64,000 nucleotides of DNA, taken from GCA-2733415 sp964276095. Lineage in GTDB: Bacteria; Bacteroidota; Bacteroidia; Flavobacteriales; Flavobacteriaceae. Shown here in pieces: positions 53,151 through 62,133 of the stretch; within the stretch, counting starts at the first letter, position 1, and every line of letters starts with the position of its first letter. A program made the position numbers and the translations under genes. The stretch covers positions 620,001 through 684,000 of the forward strand of contig CAXYDR010000003.1 in the NCBI GenBank assembly GCA_964276095.1, read 5' to 3'. The notes beneath the pieces are model-generated. The model made no database searches, was not told the origin of the DNA, and worked only from the letters and a program-made list of their open reading frames with translations.

Positions 53151-55030
53151 TATCTAGGTCTGTTTCTGTTTATTTTAAATGGTTCCCCACTGATATAACT
53201 CTCATATACATCTTCTAAGCTACCGTTTAACATTCTTACTTCTAAGTCTTTTCTAGAGATAGTTCCCTTCAAATATTTTTCTATCATTAAACTAGCAATT
53301 GGAGCAGCCCATCTACCTCCCCAAAAACCATGTTCTACGAAAACCGCAATAGCTATTTTCGGGTTGTCTTTTGGCGCAAAAGCAACAAAAATAGAGTGAT
53401 CATCTAACTGAGTTCTTACTCCATCAATTTTTTGATATATTTCAGACGTTCCTGTTTTCCCACAAATTTCAATGCCATTTATCCTTGATTGGTAACCGGT
53501 ACCTCTAGGTTTTTCATATACATCAAACATCCCTTGTATTACAGGTTCAAAGTGTTTTGGACTTATTGTAGTAACCCGTTTGGTTGTGAATTTTTTAGGC
53601 AACGTATCCCCTTTTATATTTTTCACGATATGAGGTGTATAATAATACCCTCTATTTGCAATAGCTGCAGTCATGTTTGCTAACTGTATAGGTGTTGTTT
53701 CAACTTGACCTTGACCAATTGCATTGGAAATTATATATGTACTTCTCAATCTGTTTTTTCCGTGCTCTTTATTATAATATACACTATCAGGGATACGTCC
53801 TTTATTCCCTACCGACAAATCATTATGTAAATAATCCCCTAGTCCAAAACTTTTCGCATGTTCACTCCATTTTTGCACTCCAATGGTTGCATTAGGATAC
53901 TTATTCAATATGTTTAAATAGGTTTTTCCAAAATACGCATTACACGATTCAAATATTGCTCTATTCAAATCATTGCTAGTACCAAAAGGACAATGACACC
54001 CAAAGGGTTTCCTTGCTCCATAATGCAACCCATGTCTACAAGTGACTCTAGTATTCTCATCAACTACACCTTCTTCCAAAGCTATTAAGGCGTTTAGCAA
54101 TTTAAACGGAGACCCTGGAGGATATTGACCTTGTAAACTCCTATCAAATAAAGGTTTTGCAATGGAATCTAAATATAATTTAGTAAAGTTTTTGGAACGC
54201 TGTCTTCCAACTAATAAAGCTGGGTTGTAACTTGGTGCTGACACTAATGAAAGTATTTCCCCAGTTGAAGGCTCAATAGCTATGATTCCTCCGCGTTTAT
54301 TAACCATTAATTCTTCTCCATACTGTTGTAAAATAGCATCAATAGTTATGGTTATGTCCTTTCCGTTTTCAGGTAATGTATCTAATGTCCCGTTTTTATA
54401 CGACCCTATATCCCTATTAAACTTATCTTTCTGAATGTATTTTACCCCTTTATTTCCTCTTAATATTTTTTCATAAGATTTTTCAACCCCTGATTTTCCA
54501 TATAAATCTCCAGATTGATAATATGGATTACTTTTTACTTTTTGAGGAGTTACTTCAGCAATATATCCTAATACGTTTGCCCCAATAGAAGTCTGATAAT
54601 CTCTTGCAGATCTTTTTTGAATATAAAAACCTGGGAATTTCCTGATTCTCTCCTGTAAAGAAGCATATTCTATTTTAGACATTTGGGCAACAACCGGTGA
54701 GGGCAATCTAGGAGAATAACGCCTCGCTTTTTTTAATTGTCTAATTAGTTTTTCTTTATCAATAGTCAACAAATCACACAATTGCAAAGTATCAAACGGC
54801 TTCACCTTACGCGGTATTACCATTAAATCATACGAAGGTTGATTTGCAACTAATAATTGCTGGTTTCTGTCATATATGTGCCCTCTTTCTGGATAAACAC
54901 GCATACGTTTATAAGCATTACTTTCTGATTGATGTTTAAAACTATCATCAAATACCTGTAAGTAAAATAGTCGACCAATAAACAACAACCCAGTAATAAT
55001 AACTAGAATATAAAGTAACGCATTCCTCAT
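53150..55030 (-). CDS. mrdA: Penicillin-binding protein 2
   Basis: Transpeptidase of 626 residues that cross-links wall made by RodA. One N-terminal span (about 5-25), a dimerisation domain (about 40-205) and the penicillin-binding domain, with SxxK as SPFK near 302, SxN as SCN near 358 and KTG as CGKTGTSE near 518. The start overlaps mreD by four bases and the stop overlaps rodA by one, so the operon is tightly coupled. Confidence 0.96.
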   Translation of the reverse strand: MRNALLYILVIITGLLFIGRLFYLQVFDDSFKHQSESNAYKRMRVYPERGHIYDRNQQLLVANQPSYDLMVIPRKVKPFDTLQLCDLLTIDKEKLIRQLKKARRYSPRLPSPVVAQMSKIEYASLQERIRKFPGFYIQKRSARDYQTSIGANVLGYIAEVTPQKVKSNPYYQSGDLYGKSGVEKSYEKILRGNKGVKYIQKDKFNRDIGSYKNGTLDTLPENGKDITITIDAILQQYGEELMVNKRGGIIAIEPSTGEILSLVSAPSYNPALLVGRQRSKNFTKLYLDSIAKPLFDRSLQGQYPPGSPFKLLNALIALEEGVVDENTRVTCRHGLHYGARKPFGCHCPFGTSNDLNRAIFESCNAYFGKTYLNILNKYPNATIGVQKWSEHAKSFGLGDYLHNDLSVGNKGRIPDSVYYNKEHGKNRLRSTYIISNAIGQGQVETTPIQLANMTAAIANRGYYYTPHIVKNIKGDTLPKKFTTKRVTTISPKHFEPVIQGMFDVYEKPRGTGYQSRINGIEICGKTGTSEIYQKIDGVRTQLDDHSIFVAFAPKDNPKIAIAVFVEHGFWGGRWAAPIASLMIEKYLKGTISRKDLEVRMLNGSLEDVYESYISGEPFKINRNRPR

Positions 55031-55530
55031 TCTTTCCTCTTACTAAATAATGTTACCAAAACTAAACTCAACAATACCGTGTATATACTACTAAACAACG
55101 TGCTTTTTAAGCTATAAAGGATAAAAGACAAATTAAATGTTTCTAACAAAAATAAAACTAAATGATGAATCACAATTAATATTGAGAAATATGCAAGTTT
55201 AGCAGCTATAGATACTTTAGATAATTTTATCGTCTGGAATTCATAACTCCTCCCAAACGAAAATTTTAATGCTTGTGGACGTATATAAGCTATTATTGTA
55301 CATGCAGCAGCGTGAACCCCGCCTGAACTAAAGAAAAAATCCAAACTCAATCCTAACAAAAAGCTGCTAAGTAAAAAGACTGCTCTATCAGATTTTATTG
55401 GAAACAATATAATAAATAACACATACACATAAGGTACATATGCTCCAATACGCATGTTACTAAATACCAATACTTGTAATAAAACAAGTAGTATAAAAAA
55501 GAGTATTCGTAAAACAACTTCCTTATTCAT
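55027..55530 (-). CDS. mreD: Rod shape-determining protein MreD
   Basis: Integral membrane protein of 167 residues with five or six spans, of the MreD family that anchors the elongation complex. Sequence motifs are weak, as usual for the family; the call rests on size, topology and its place between mreC (8-base overlap) and PBP2 (4-base overlap). Confidence 0.9.
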   Translation of the reverse strand: MNKEVVLRILFFILLVLLQVLVFSNMRIGAYVPYVYVLFIILFPIKSDRAVFLLSSFLLGLSLDFFFSSGGVHAAACTIIAYIRPQALKFSFGRSYEFQTIKLSKVSIAAKLAYFSILIVIHHLVLFLLETFNLSFILYSLKSTLFSSIYTVLLSLVLVTLFSKRKE

Positions 55531-56332
55531 TCTGATTTTTATTTAGGAGTTGGTTTACTTCTTTTAGAGCTTTATTTTTGACTACATAAACGTAGCCTAT
55601 ATTTGACATATCATTAAACAATTTGACATCTACATCAAAATAATTTTGTGTTTGATTTAACTCTGCTTTTATAACTTTCCCTACATTAATTCCTTGTGGA
55701 AAAATAGAATAGTTACCTGTAACAATTGTATCGTTCACTTTTATAGGTGCTACTTTAGTGATATCCTCTAACTGCACTTTAAATGGCGATTCACCATCCC
55801 AAATTAAAGAGCCAATATGATTTGTTTTTTTCAACTGAACATTAACTTGTGACTGTACATGTAATACCGATAAAACTGTGGAAAAATTCTCTCCAACACT
55901 TTCTATTACTCCTACTATTCCGTTAGTTGTGATTACTCCCATATCAGTAGTAACTCCATGCTTAGCTCCTTTATTAATTACAAGGATATTATTTTTTTTA
56001 TGGAAACTATTCTGGATTAGTTTTGCGGGAATAAAACCATAAGGCACATCAATTAATTCGTTTGCTGTGCTATGAAAACTATAATTACTTAATTCCATTC
56101 GCAATCTAGCATTCTCTTTTAACAAACGTTCGTTATAAGTTTCTAGATTGACAAATTCATTAATATGATTTACAGACTCGTATAACCCGCCAGATATATC
56201 ATTTGCAGCAGATATAAATTTACTTTTATGATATCTATGAGATTGAATTGTAAGCGCTAAAGAAATACCCAACAGTAAGATGAAAAACAAGAAGTTTTTT
56301 TTCTTTAATAAATACGAAATTACCTGCTGCAT
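55523..56332 (-). CDS. mreC: Rod shape-determining protein MreC
   Basis: Protein of 269 residues: one N-terminal span (about 12-30), a coiled stretch (about 50-85) and a beta-rich periplasmic domain (about 100-255, with INKGAKHGVTTDMGVITTNG near 120, cited by position). It links MreB to PBP2 and RodA. It starts eight bases after the mreB stop and overlaps mreD. Confidence 0.94.
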   Translation of the reverse strand: MQQVISYLLKKKNFLFFILLLGISLALTIQSHRYHKSKFISAANDISGGLYESVNHINEFVNLETYNERLLKENARLRMELSNYSFHSTANELIDVPYGFIPAKLIQNSFHKKNNILVINKGAKHGVTTDMGVITTNGIVGVIESVGENFSTVLSVLHVQSQVNVQLKKTNHIGSLIWDGESPFKVQLEDITKVAPIKVNDTIVTGNYSIFPQGINVGKVIKAELNQTQNYFDVDVKLFNDMSNIGYVYVVKNKALKEVNQLLNKNQNE

Positions 56333-56340
56333 TAGTCACG

Positions 56341-57369
56341 CTATTTAATCAAAATACTCCTGTACTTATCTAAGTCTTTTAATGTAATACCTGTACCTCT
56401 TACTACTGCTCTTAGTGGATCTTCAGCAATGTACACAGGTAAATCTGTTTTTTTAGACAATCTTTTATCCAAACCTCTTAACATTGACCCTCCTCCTGCT
56501 AAATAGATACCCGTATTGTAGATATCGGCAGCTAATTCTGGTGGAGTTTGCGATAGTGTTTCCATTACAGCATCTTCAATTCTTAAAATTGATTTATCTA
56601 ATGCTTTAGCAATTTCTCTGAAAGATATTTGAACTTGTTTTGGTTTACCTGTAAGTAAATCTCTACCTTGAACAGACATGTCTTCAGGTGGAGTTTCTAA
56701 ATCTTCTGTGGCTGCCCCTATTTGAATTTTTATTTTTTCTGCTGTTCTATCTCCTACATACAAGTTATGTTGTGTACGCATGAAGTAAACAATATCATTG
56801 GTAAATACATCACCGGCAACCTTAACTGATTTATCACATACAATTCCTCCTAAAGCAATTACAGCAATTTCAGTGGTACCTCCTCCAATATCAACAATCA
56901 TGTTTCCTTTTGGCTGCATAATATCAACACCAATACCAATAGCTGCTGCCATTGGCTCATGTATTAAATAGACTTCTTTACCGTTAACTCTTTCAGCTGA
57001 TTCTTTTACCGCACGCATTTCAACCTCAGTAATTCCAGAAGGAATACAAATTACTAAACGCAATGAAGGTGGAAATAATTTTTTCTTTAATGCTGGAATG
57101 TTTTTAATAAACATTGTCAACATTTTTTCTGAAGCATCAAAATCAGCAATTACACCATCTTTCAACGGACGGATTGTTTTGATATTTTCATGTGTTTTAC
57201 CCTGCATCATGTTAGCCTCTTGACCAACAGCTATTATGTTTCCAGATATTCGATCCCTAGCAACAATAGAAGGCGCATCAACTACAACTTTTCCATTATG
57301 TATTATCAAAGTATTTGCAGTACCTAAATCTATTGCTATTTCTTCAGTTAGGAAATCAAAAAATCCCAT
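56341..57369 (-). CDS. mreB: Rod shape-determining actin MreB
   Basis: Actin-like ATPase of 342 residues that guides wall synthesis along the cell cylinder. Phosphate 1 motif is IDLGTANTLI near 13, phosphate 2 is VDIGGGTTEIAVI near 163, and the adenosine motif is IYLAGGGSMLRG near 288. It heads the mreB-mreC-mreD-PBP2-rodA operon, in the usual order. The -7 box lies 52 bases upstream. Confidence 0.97.
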   Translation of the reverse strand: MGFFDFLTEEIAIDLGTANTLIIHNGKVVVDAPSIVARDRISGNIIAVGQEANMMQGKTHENIKTIRPLKDGVIADFDASEKMLTMFIKNIPALKKKLFPPSLRLVICIPSGITEVEMRAVKESAERVNGKEVYLIHEPMAAAIGIGVDIMQPKGNMIVDIGGGTTEIAVIALGGIVCDKSVKVAGDVFTNDIVYFMRTQHNLYVGDRTAEKIKIQIGAATEDLETPPEDMSVQGRDLLTGKPKQVQISFREIAKALDKSILRIEDAVMETLSQTPPELAADIYNTGIYLAGGGSMLRGLDKRLSKKTDLPVYIAEDPLRAVVRGTGITLKDLDKYRSILIK

Positions 57370-57420
57370 AAGTTTGTGGTGTATTTAAAGGGTAAAACGT
57401 ATTTATGTTTGGCAATCTAC

Positions 57421-57428
57421 CAAAGGTA
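57421..57428 (-). promoter_or_regulatory. -7 box of the mre operon
   Basis: TACCTTTG on the minus strand, giving a leader of about 45 bases before mreB. Confidence 0.55.
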
Positions 57429-57458
57429 CTAAATTTAAGGAAAAAATAACACTAAAAC

Positions 57459-57495
57459 AGAAAACTCCGTAAAAATATTTTTTACGGAGTTTTTA
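57459..57495 (-). terminator. Terminator of purH
   Basis: A stem of at least 12 bp including ACTCCGTAAA and its complement, with a short A/T loop, 21 bases after the purH stop. It separates purH from the mre operon. Confidence 0.8.
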
Positions 57496-57515
57496 TATAG
57501 AATATTGAGTGTTTC

Positions 57516-59045
57516 TTAGTGCTTAAAATGTCTTGTTCCTGTGAAAACCATAGCAACATTATTTTCGTTACAATAATCAATACTTAATTGATCTTTTATT
57601 GATCCTCCTGGTTGAATAACAGCTTTTACACCTGCTTTATCAGCAATTTCTACACAGTCAGGGAAAGGGAAAAATGCATCACTTGCCATTACAGCTCCAT
57701 TTAAATCAAATTCAAATTTAGTTGCTTTTTCAATTGCTTGATTTAAAGCATCTACTCTAGATGTTTGTCCTGTACCACTAGCACATAATTGCTTGTTTTT
57801 CACCAAAACAATTGTATTCGACTTAGTATGTTTACAAATTTTAGACGCAAAGATTAAATCTTCTTTTTGAGAATCAGTCGTTTTTGTTGTTGTTTTATCC
57901 TCTAAACCTTGAATAGTATCAGTGACATTATTTCTATCCTGTACTAAAACACCGTTTAAACAACTTCTTACGTTTGTTCCTGGCATTTCAATATTTTTTT
58001 GAACTAACAAGATTCTGTTTTTCTTTCCTTTAAGAATTTCTTCAGCATCTGCGTTAAATCCAGGAGCAATAACTACTTCACAAAACAACTTATGAATTTC
58101 TTCCGCTGTAGCAGCATCAATAATTGTGTTTGAAATTAACACTCCTCCAAAAGCAGAAGTAGGATCTCCAGCTAAGGCATCAACATATGCTTCACAAATT
58201 GTTGCTCTTTGTGCGAAACCACAAGCGTTATTATGCTTTAATACAGCAAACGTTGGTGCTTCACCTTTGAATTCATCCATTAAATTTACAGCGGCATCAA
58301 CATCTAATAAGTTATTGTAACTTAACTCTTTACCATGAAGCTTATCAAATATTGAATCAAAATCACCGAAAAAGAATCCTTTTTGGTGAGGGTTTTCTCC
58401 GTAACGTAATGTTTTACCATTATTTTCACTGATTTTCAATACTGTTTCTTCTCCTTCTTGATTAAAGTAGTTGAAAATAGCTGTATCATAGTGAGAAGAT
58501 ATATTAAATGCTTTTCCAGCAAATTTCTTTCTATCCGAAATAGAAGTCTCCCCATTATTTTCATTGATGACAGTTAAAAACTCGTCATATTGTTCCATTG
58601 AAGAAACAATAACAGTGTCTTTAAAATTCTTAGCGGCAGCTCTAATTAAAGAAATCCCACCGATGTCAATTTTTTCAATAATATCTTGTTCAGGAGCTCC
58701 AGAAGCTACTGTTTTTTCAAACGGATATAAATCAACAATTACTAAATCTAATTGAGGAATATTATATTCTTCCATCTCAGCAATATCACCTTGGTGATCC
58801 TGACGATTCAAAATCCCTCCAAATACTTTTGGATGTAAAGTTTTAACTCTTCCTCCTAAAATTGAAGGGTAAGATGTTGTTTCCTCAACAGGAACTACTT
58901 TAATTCCTAATTCATTAATAAACTTCTCAGTCCCTCCAGTAGAATAAATAGTAACTCCTAATTCATCTAATTTCTTAACGATTGGTGCTAAACCATCTTT
59001 ATGAAAAACTGAAATTAATGCTGATTTGATTGCTTTTGTAGCCAT
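57516..59045 (-). CDS. purH: Bifunctional AICAR transformylase / IMP cyclohydrolase
   Basis: Enzyme of 509 residues for the last two steps of IMP synthesis. The N-terminal cyclohydrolase domain (about 1-190) has STGGTEKFI near 31 and GGRVKTLHPKVFGGIL near 60. The transformylase domain has RYGENPHQKG near 222 and LKHNNACG near 270, with the catalytic Lys-His. ATG at 59045 is chosen over 59081, because a TACTTTTG box at 59079-59086 starts the transcript downstream of the longer form. Confidence 0.96.
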   Translation of the reverse strand: MATKAIKSALISVFHKDGLAPIVKKLDELGVTIYSTGGTEKFINELGIKVVPVEETTSYPSILGGRVKTLHPKVFGGILNRQDHQGDIAEMEEYNIPQLDLVIVDLYPFEKTVASGAPEQDIIEKIDIGGISLIRAAAKNFKDTVIVSSMEQYDEFLTVINENNGETSISDRKKFAGKAFNISSHYDTAIFNYFNQEGEETVLKISENNGKTLRYGENPHQKGFFFGDFDSIFDKLHGKELSYNNLLDVDAAVNLMDEFKGEAPTFAVLKHNNACGFAQRATICEAYVDALAGDPTSAFGGVLISNTIIDAATAEEIHKLFCEVVIAPGFNADAEEILKGKKNRILLVQKNIEMPGTNVRSCLNGVLVQDRNNVTDTIQGLEDKTTTKTTDSQKEDLIFASKICKHTKSNTIVLVKNKQLCASGTGQTSRVDALNQAIEKATKFEFDLNGAVMASDAFFPFPDCVEIADKAGVKAVIQPGGSIKDQLSIDYCNENNVAMVFTGTRHFKH

Positions 59046-59078
59046 TTTTTGTTGTGTTGTTGTTATTTTTGAAAGGTG

Positions 59079-59086
59079 CAAAAGTA
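59079..59086 (-). promoter_or_regulatory. -7 box of purH
   Basis: TACTTTTG on the minus strand, 33 bases before the ATG at 59045. It overlaps the alternative start at 59081 and so decides against it. Confidence 0.6.
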
Positions 59087-59121
59087 ATTTTAATAGACGA
59101 AAGCACCATACAATACAACAA

Positions 59122-59610
59122 TTATTTTAACAACAATTGATCTATATCAAGTCCATTAAGTAATGTAGCAACTTCCTCATTTACAAAAGCTAAGAATTCT
59201 TCATCGGCATTTGTAAATGGATCAATTGTTTTAGAATCAATATCTATTTGACCCACATTTACTCCTTCAATAAAAAGAGGCACCACAATTTCTGCTTTTA
59301 CTGTAATACTACAAGCTATATAATTATCTTGTGCTTTAACATCTGCAACAACAAAATTACTGTTACTTTCAGCAACTTGACCACAAATCCCTTTTCCAAA
59401 TGGAATGGTTAAATGATCAGTAGGCTCTCCCACATACGCGCTTAAATGCAATGTTCTAGCTTCGTGGTTTGCAAAATAAAACCCCACCCAATCATAGGTA
59501 TCTAGATTATCTTGTAGTAATTGACACACTCCTTTTAATCTATCGAATACAGGAAGTGTTATATCTTTTGTTATTGTTGAAACAAGCGGCTTTAAATCTT
59601 CAAATGTCAT
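59122..59610 (-). CDS. GAF-domain protein of the free methionine-R-sulfoxide reductase type
   Basis: Single GAF domain of 162 residues. It matches the fRMsr group: WVGFYF near 41, IPFGKGICGQVA near 69-80, YIACS near 97-101 and SEIVVPL-like AEIVVPL. Of the three Cys of E. coli MsrC, two are kept (Cys76 and Cys100); the position of the third (in IACVRIP of E. coli) is not Cys. Reductase activity on free methionine sulfoxide is therefore likely but not certain. Single-gene unit with its own -7 box. Confidence 0.85.
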   Translation of the reverse strand: MTFEDLKPLVSTITKDITLPVFDRLKGVCQLLQDNLDTYDWVGFYFANHEARTLHLSAYVGEPTDHLTIPFGKGICGQVAESNSNFVVADVKAQDNYIACSITVKAEIVVPLFIEGVNVGQIDIDSKTIDPFTNADEEFLAFVNEEVATLLNGLDIDQLLLK

Positions 59611-59640
59611 TTTGTTATTATTTTATTATTGTCAAGACTA

Positions 59641-59648
59641 CAAAAGTA
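59641..59648 (-). promoter_or_regulatory. -7 box of the GAF protein gene
   Basis: TACTTTTG on the minus strand, 30 bases before the ATG. Confidence 0.55.
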
Positions 59649-59698
59649 TCTAATTCTTAAAGAATTGAATTCAAAAAGTTGTTAATTTGTGTTATACC

Positions 59699-60229
59699 AT
59701 GAATCCACTAATTACAAAGAACAAACCAGTTATAAAGTTTTTAGCTATATTTTTATTTAGCTATGTTCTTTTATCCTTATTGTATTACCTTTTTTTAAAC
59801 TCCACAAATAACCTTGATTTTTTAACCGAAACAGTTTCTAAACAAACTATAAATCTATTAAATTTGATTGGTTATGAAACCTACTCTATTACAAACTCAA
59901 CTAATGATTTTATAAACCTATATGTTAGAGGAAAAAATATAGCTGGTATTTCTGAAGGCTGTAATGCAATCAGTATTATGATTCTATTTCTTGCATTCAT
60001 TTTTAGCTTTACAAAAAAATTAAAACCAACAGTACTATTCGCTCTTTCAGGACTAGTTATTATTCATATCATAAACATTGTCCGAATAGTAATTCTTGTT
60101 GTTTGTCTTTTTCACTATCCTGAATACTCGGAACCATTACACAATTATGTTTTCCCTGCTATGATTTATGGGGTCGTGTTTATACTATGGATGATATGGG
60201 TTAATTCATTTCAAAAAATCAAAAGATAA
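59699..60229 (+). CDS. xrtF: Exosortase family protein XrtF
   Basis: Polytopic membrane protein of 176 residues with about five spans. The exosortase active-site residues are visible: Cys in SEGCNAISIMILF near 92, Arg in INIVRIVILVV near 132 and His in LHNYVFPAMIYG near 150. Exosortases process proteins carrying a C-terminal sorting tail. ATG at 59699 is preferred; a TTG at 59687 is possible. It forms an operon with its partner protein, which starts at the base after its stop codon. Confidence 0.92.
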   Translation: MNPLITKNKPVIKFLAIFLFSYVLLSLLYYLFLNSTNNLDFLTETVSKQTINLLNLIGYETYSITNSTNDFINLYVRGKNIAGISEGCNAISIMILFLAFIFSFTKKLKPTVLFALSGLVIIHIINIVRIVILVVCLFHYPEYSEPLHNYVFPAMIYGVVFILWMIWVNSFQKIKR

Positions 60230-60670
60230 ATGCAATCGAAAATATTAAAAATAGCTATCATTGGCTTTCTTTTCCTTTTACTTGGGATTGTACGTGTTTT
60301 TGAAGATGAATTGTTTTACGATCCTTTTACCTTGTTTTACAAGCAATTACACTATATAAAAGAGATCCCTAATTATAGTTTAATTAAAATATTAACTCAT
60401 ACTTTTTTTCGCTATTCAATTAACAGCTTAATCTCAATAGCAATATTATTTATTGCATTTAGAAAAAAAGAAATTATACGTTTTTCAACTATATTTTATA
60501 TTACGCTATTCATTATCCTTATTAGTATTTACACTATTACTGTCATAAACTTCACTGAAGAGTTACATCAAATATTCTTTTATATCAGACGTTTTTTAAT
60601 ACAGCCAATTTTTATTCTTGTGTTATTGCCAGCATTTTACTACCAACAAAAGATCATACATCGACAGTGA
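60230..60670 (+). CDS. Exosortase F system-associated membrane protein
   Basis: Protein of 146 residues with about four spans. The N-terminal span is followed by the conserved pattern RVFEDELFYDPFTLFYK near 22-38, which marks the family found next to XrtF in flavobacteria. Role unknown; probably a subunit or helper of the exosortase. It directly follows xrtF and is closed by a strong terminator. Confidence 0.88.
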   Translation: MQSKILKIAIIGFLFLLLGIVRVFEDELFYDPFTLFYKQLHYIKEIPNYSLIKILTHTFFRYSINSLISIAILFIAFRKKEIIRFSTIFYITLFIILISIYTITVINFTEELHQIFFYIRRFLIQPIFILVLLPAFYYQQKIIHRQ

Positions 60671-60693
60671 CCCAATTCTATTAAAATAAAGAC

Positions 60694-60729
60694 ATAAAAA
60701 AAACCTATGATGAACATAGGTTTTTTTTA
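60694..60729. terminator. Terminator between the XrtF pair and the converging OmpH gene
   Basis: AAAAAACCTATG, 5-base loop, CATAGGTTTTTT with A and T runs on either side, usable in both directions. Confidence 0.85.
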
Positions 60730-60750
60730 TAAAGTATAAATAGTAATGAT

Positions 60751-61260
60751 CTACATTCCTAATTCTTTTTTAACATCTTCCAATAAGTTTGGACCATCAG
60801 CTAAAATTAACCCAGAACCTGCAGTAGAATCAACTACATATTGGTATCCTTTAGCTCTAGCAACTTTTTGAATAGCTACACGTGCTTTTTCCATAATTGG
60901 CTTAATTAACCCTTCTTGTCTTTTACCCATATCTTTCTGAGCATTTTGTTCGTACTTTAACACGTTATCACGCATTCCTTGTACTTCCTGAGCTCTTTGA
61001 CCATTAACCTCATCTGTTTTACTAGATGCTTCAGCTTGATACTGCTTCATTTTATTTTGAAGCTCTGTAGCCATCGTTTGCAAATCTGCCTGGTAAGTTT
61101 TTGTTAACTTTTCTAACTGATTTTGCGCAGCTTTCATATCTGGCATTGCAGCAATTAATTCTTGAGTATCAATATGAGCTACTTTACTTTGTGCAGATGT
61201 TAAACTTGTTGCTCCTAAAAATAATATTGATGCAACTAATAATGTTTTAATTTTCTTCAT
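60751..61260 (-). CDS. OmpH/Skp-family periplasmic chaperone, first
   Basis: Protein of 169 residues with a signal peptide ending in LTSAQ. The body is the Skp form: a short beta part (KVAHIDTQELIAAMPDM), two long helices rich in Gln/Lys (about 35-125) that form tentacles, and a beta end (YQYVVDSTAGSG). It should carry unfolded outer-membrane proteins to the Bam complex. It is third in a bamA-ompH-ompH unit and 19 bases below its paralogue. Confidence 0.93.
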   Translation of the reverse strand: MKKIKTLLVASILFLGATSLTSAQSKVAHIDTQELIAAMPDMKAAQNQLEKLTKTYQADLQTMATELQNKMKQYQAEASSKTDEVNGQRAQEVQGMRDNVLKYEQNAQKDMGKRQEGLIKPIMEKARVAIQKVARAKGYQYVVDSTAGSGLILADGPNLLEDVKKELGM

Positions 61261-61279
61261 TTTATAGTTTATTAAGTGT

Positions 61280-62098
61280 TTATTTATTCTCTTTATCTTT
61301 ATCGTCTACAGGTACTCCTGGCAAACCTGCTTTATTGTTTTTCTTAGCTTCTTTGTCAGCTAACATTTTTTTACGTTTTTCGTCAAATGCTTTTTTCTTA
61401 GCTTCTTTCAGTTCTAAGATTTTTTGCCTTCTTTCATCAAGAATACGTTGCCTATCAGCTCTCTTTACATCAGCTGCTTTTTTTCTTTCATCAACCGCTT
61501 GATTGATTACTGGCATCACATCCTCTGCTGCTGCATTCTTTTTAGACTTTCTATCTTTTGCTTGCTTACGTTTTGCTGTTCTAGTTAATGTTCTAACAAT
61601 ATAATCACTTAAATCATATCGTTTGTTTGAGTACATCATAACAACATCAGCAGATTTGTCAAATATAAAATCGTATTTCTTTGCCTTAGCATACTCTCGT
61701 ACAGCAGTTAATACTTGATCTTGAATTGGCTCAATTAGCGTTCTTTTTTGGATAAACAAATCTCCATTTGGTCCAAATCTTTTTTGTTGATAATCTAATA
61801 TTTCAGCTTCTTCAATTTTTATATCTTCTTCCTTCTCTTCAATAAGTTCCTTAGTTAACAAAACACGCTCGTTACGCAAGTCTAATTTTTTCTTTTCAAT
61901 ACCACGAAGTTTTAAATCAATTTCACTTTTCCATTTCTGGACTTTTTGATCAAGTTGAGTTAAAGCTTCATTATACTCGGGAATATTTTCAAGGATATAC
62001 TCTGTGTCAATGTACCCCATTCTAATATTACTCTTTTGAGCATTACTACTAAAAGTTATCAATACTAATAAAACGACTAAAAGAACTCTTGTTTTCAT
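61280..62098 (-). CDS. OmpH/Skp-family protein with long charged tail
   Basis: Protein of 272 residues with a signal peptide ending in FSSNAQ. Residues about 25-175 are an OmpH/Skp domain (MGYIDTEYILENIPEY, then coiled helices and YDFIFDKSADVV). The last 95 residues are low-complexity and rich in Lys, Arg, Glu and Asp, ending in GLPGVPVDDKDKENK. Such tails are not part of classic Skp. It lies 35 bases below bamA, so a role in outer-membrane assembly is likely. Confidence 0.9.
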   Translation of the reverse strand: MKTRVLLVVLLVLITFSSNAQKSNIRMGYIDTEYILENIPEYNEALTQLDQKVQKWKSEIDLKLRGIEKKKLDLRNERVLLTKELIEEKEEDIKIEEAEILDYQQKRFGPNGDLFIQKRTLIEPIQDQVLTAVREYAKAKKYDFIFDKSADVVMMYSNKRYDLSDYIVRTLTRTAKRKQAKDRKSKKNAAAEDVMPVINQAVDERKKAADVKRADRQRILDERRQKILELKEAKKKAFDEKRKKMLADKEAKKNNKAGLPGVPVDDKDKENK

Positions 62099-62133
62099 AA
62101 CTTAATGTGTTTATTGAAAATATCGTGCCAAAA

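Noticed and set aside
59046..59081. Longer start for purH
   Set aside because: A TACTTTTG box at 59079-59086 overlaps it, and homologues start at the later Met.
59687..59698. TTG start for xrtF
   Set aside because: An ATG four codons later gives a normal N terminus, and there is no support for the extra residues.
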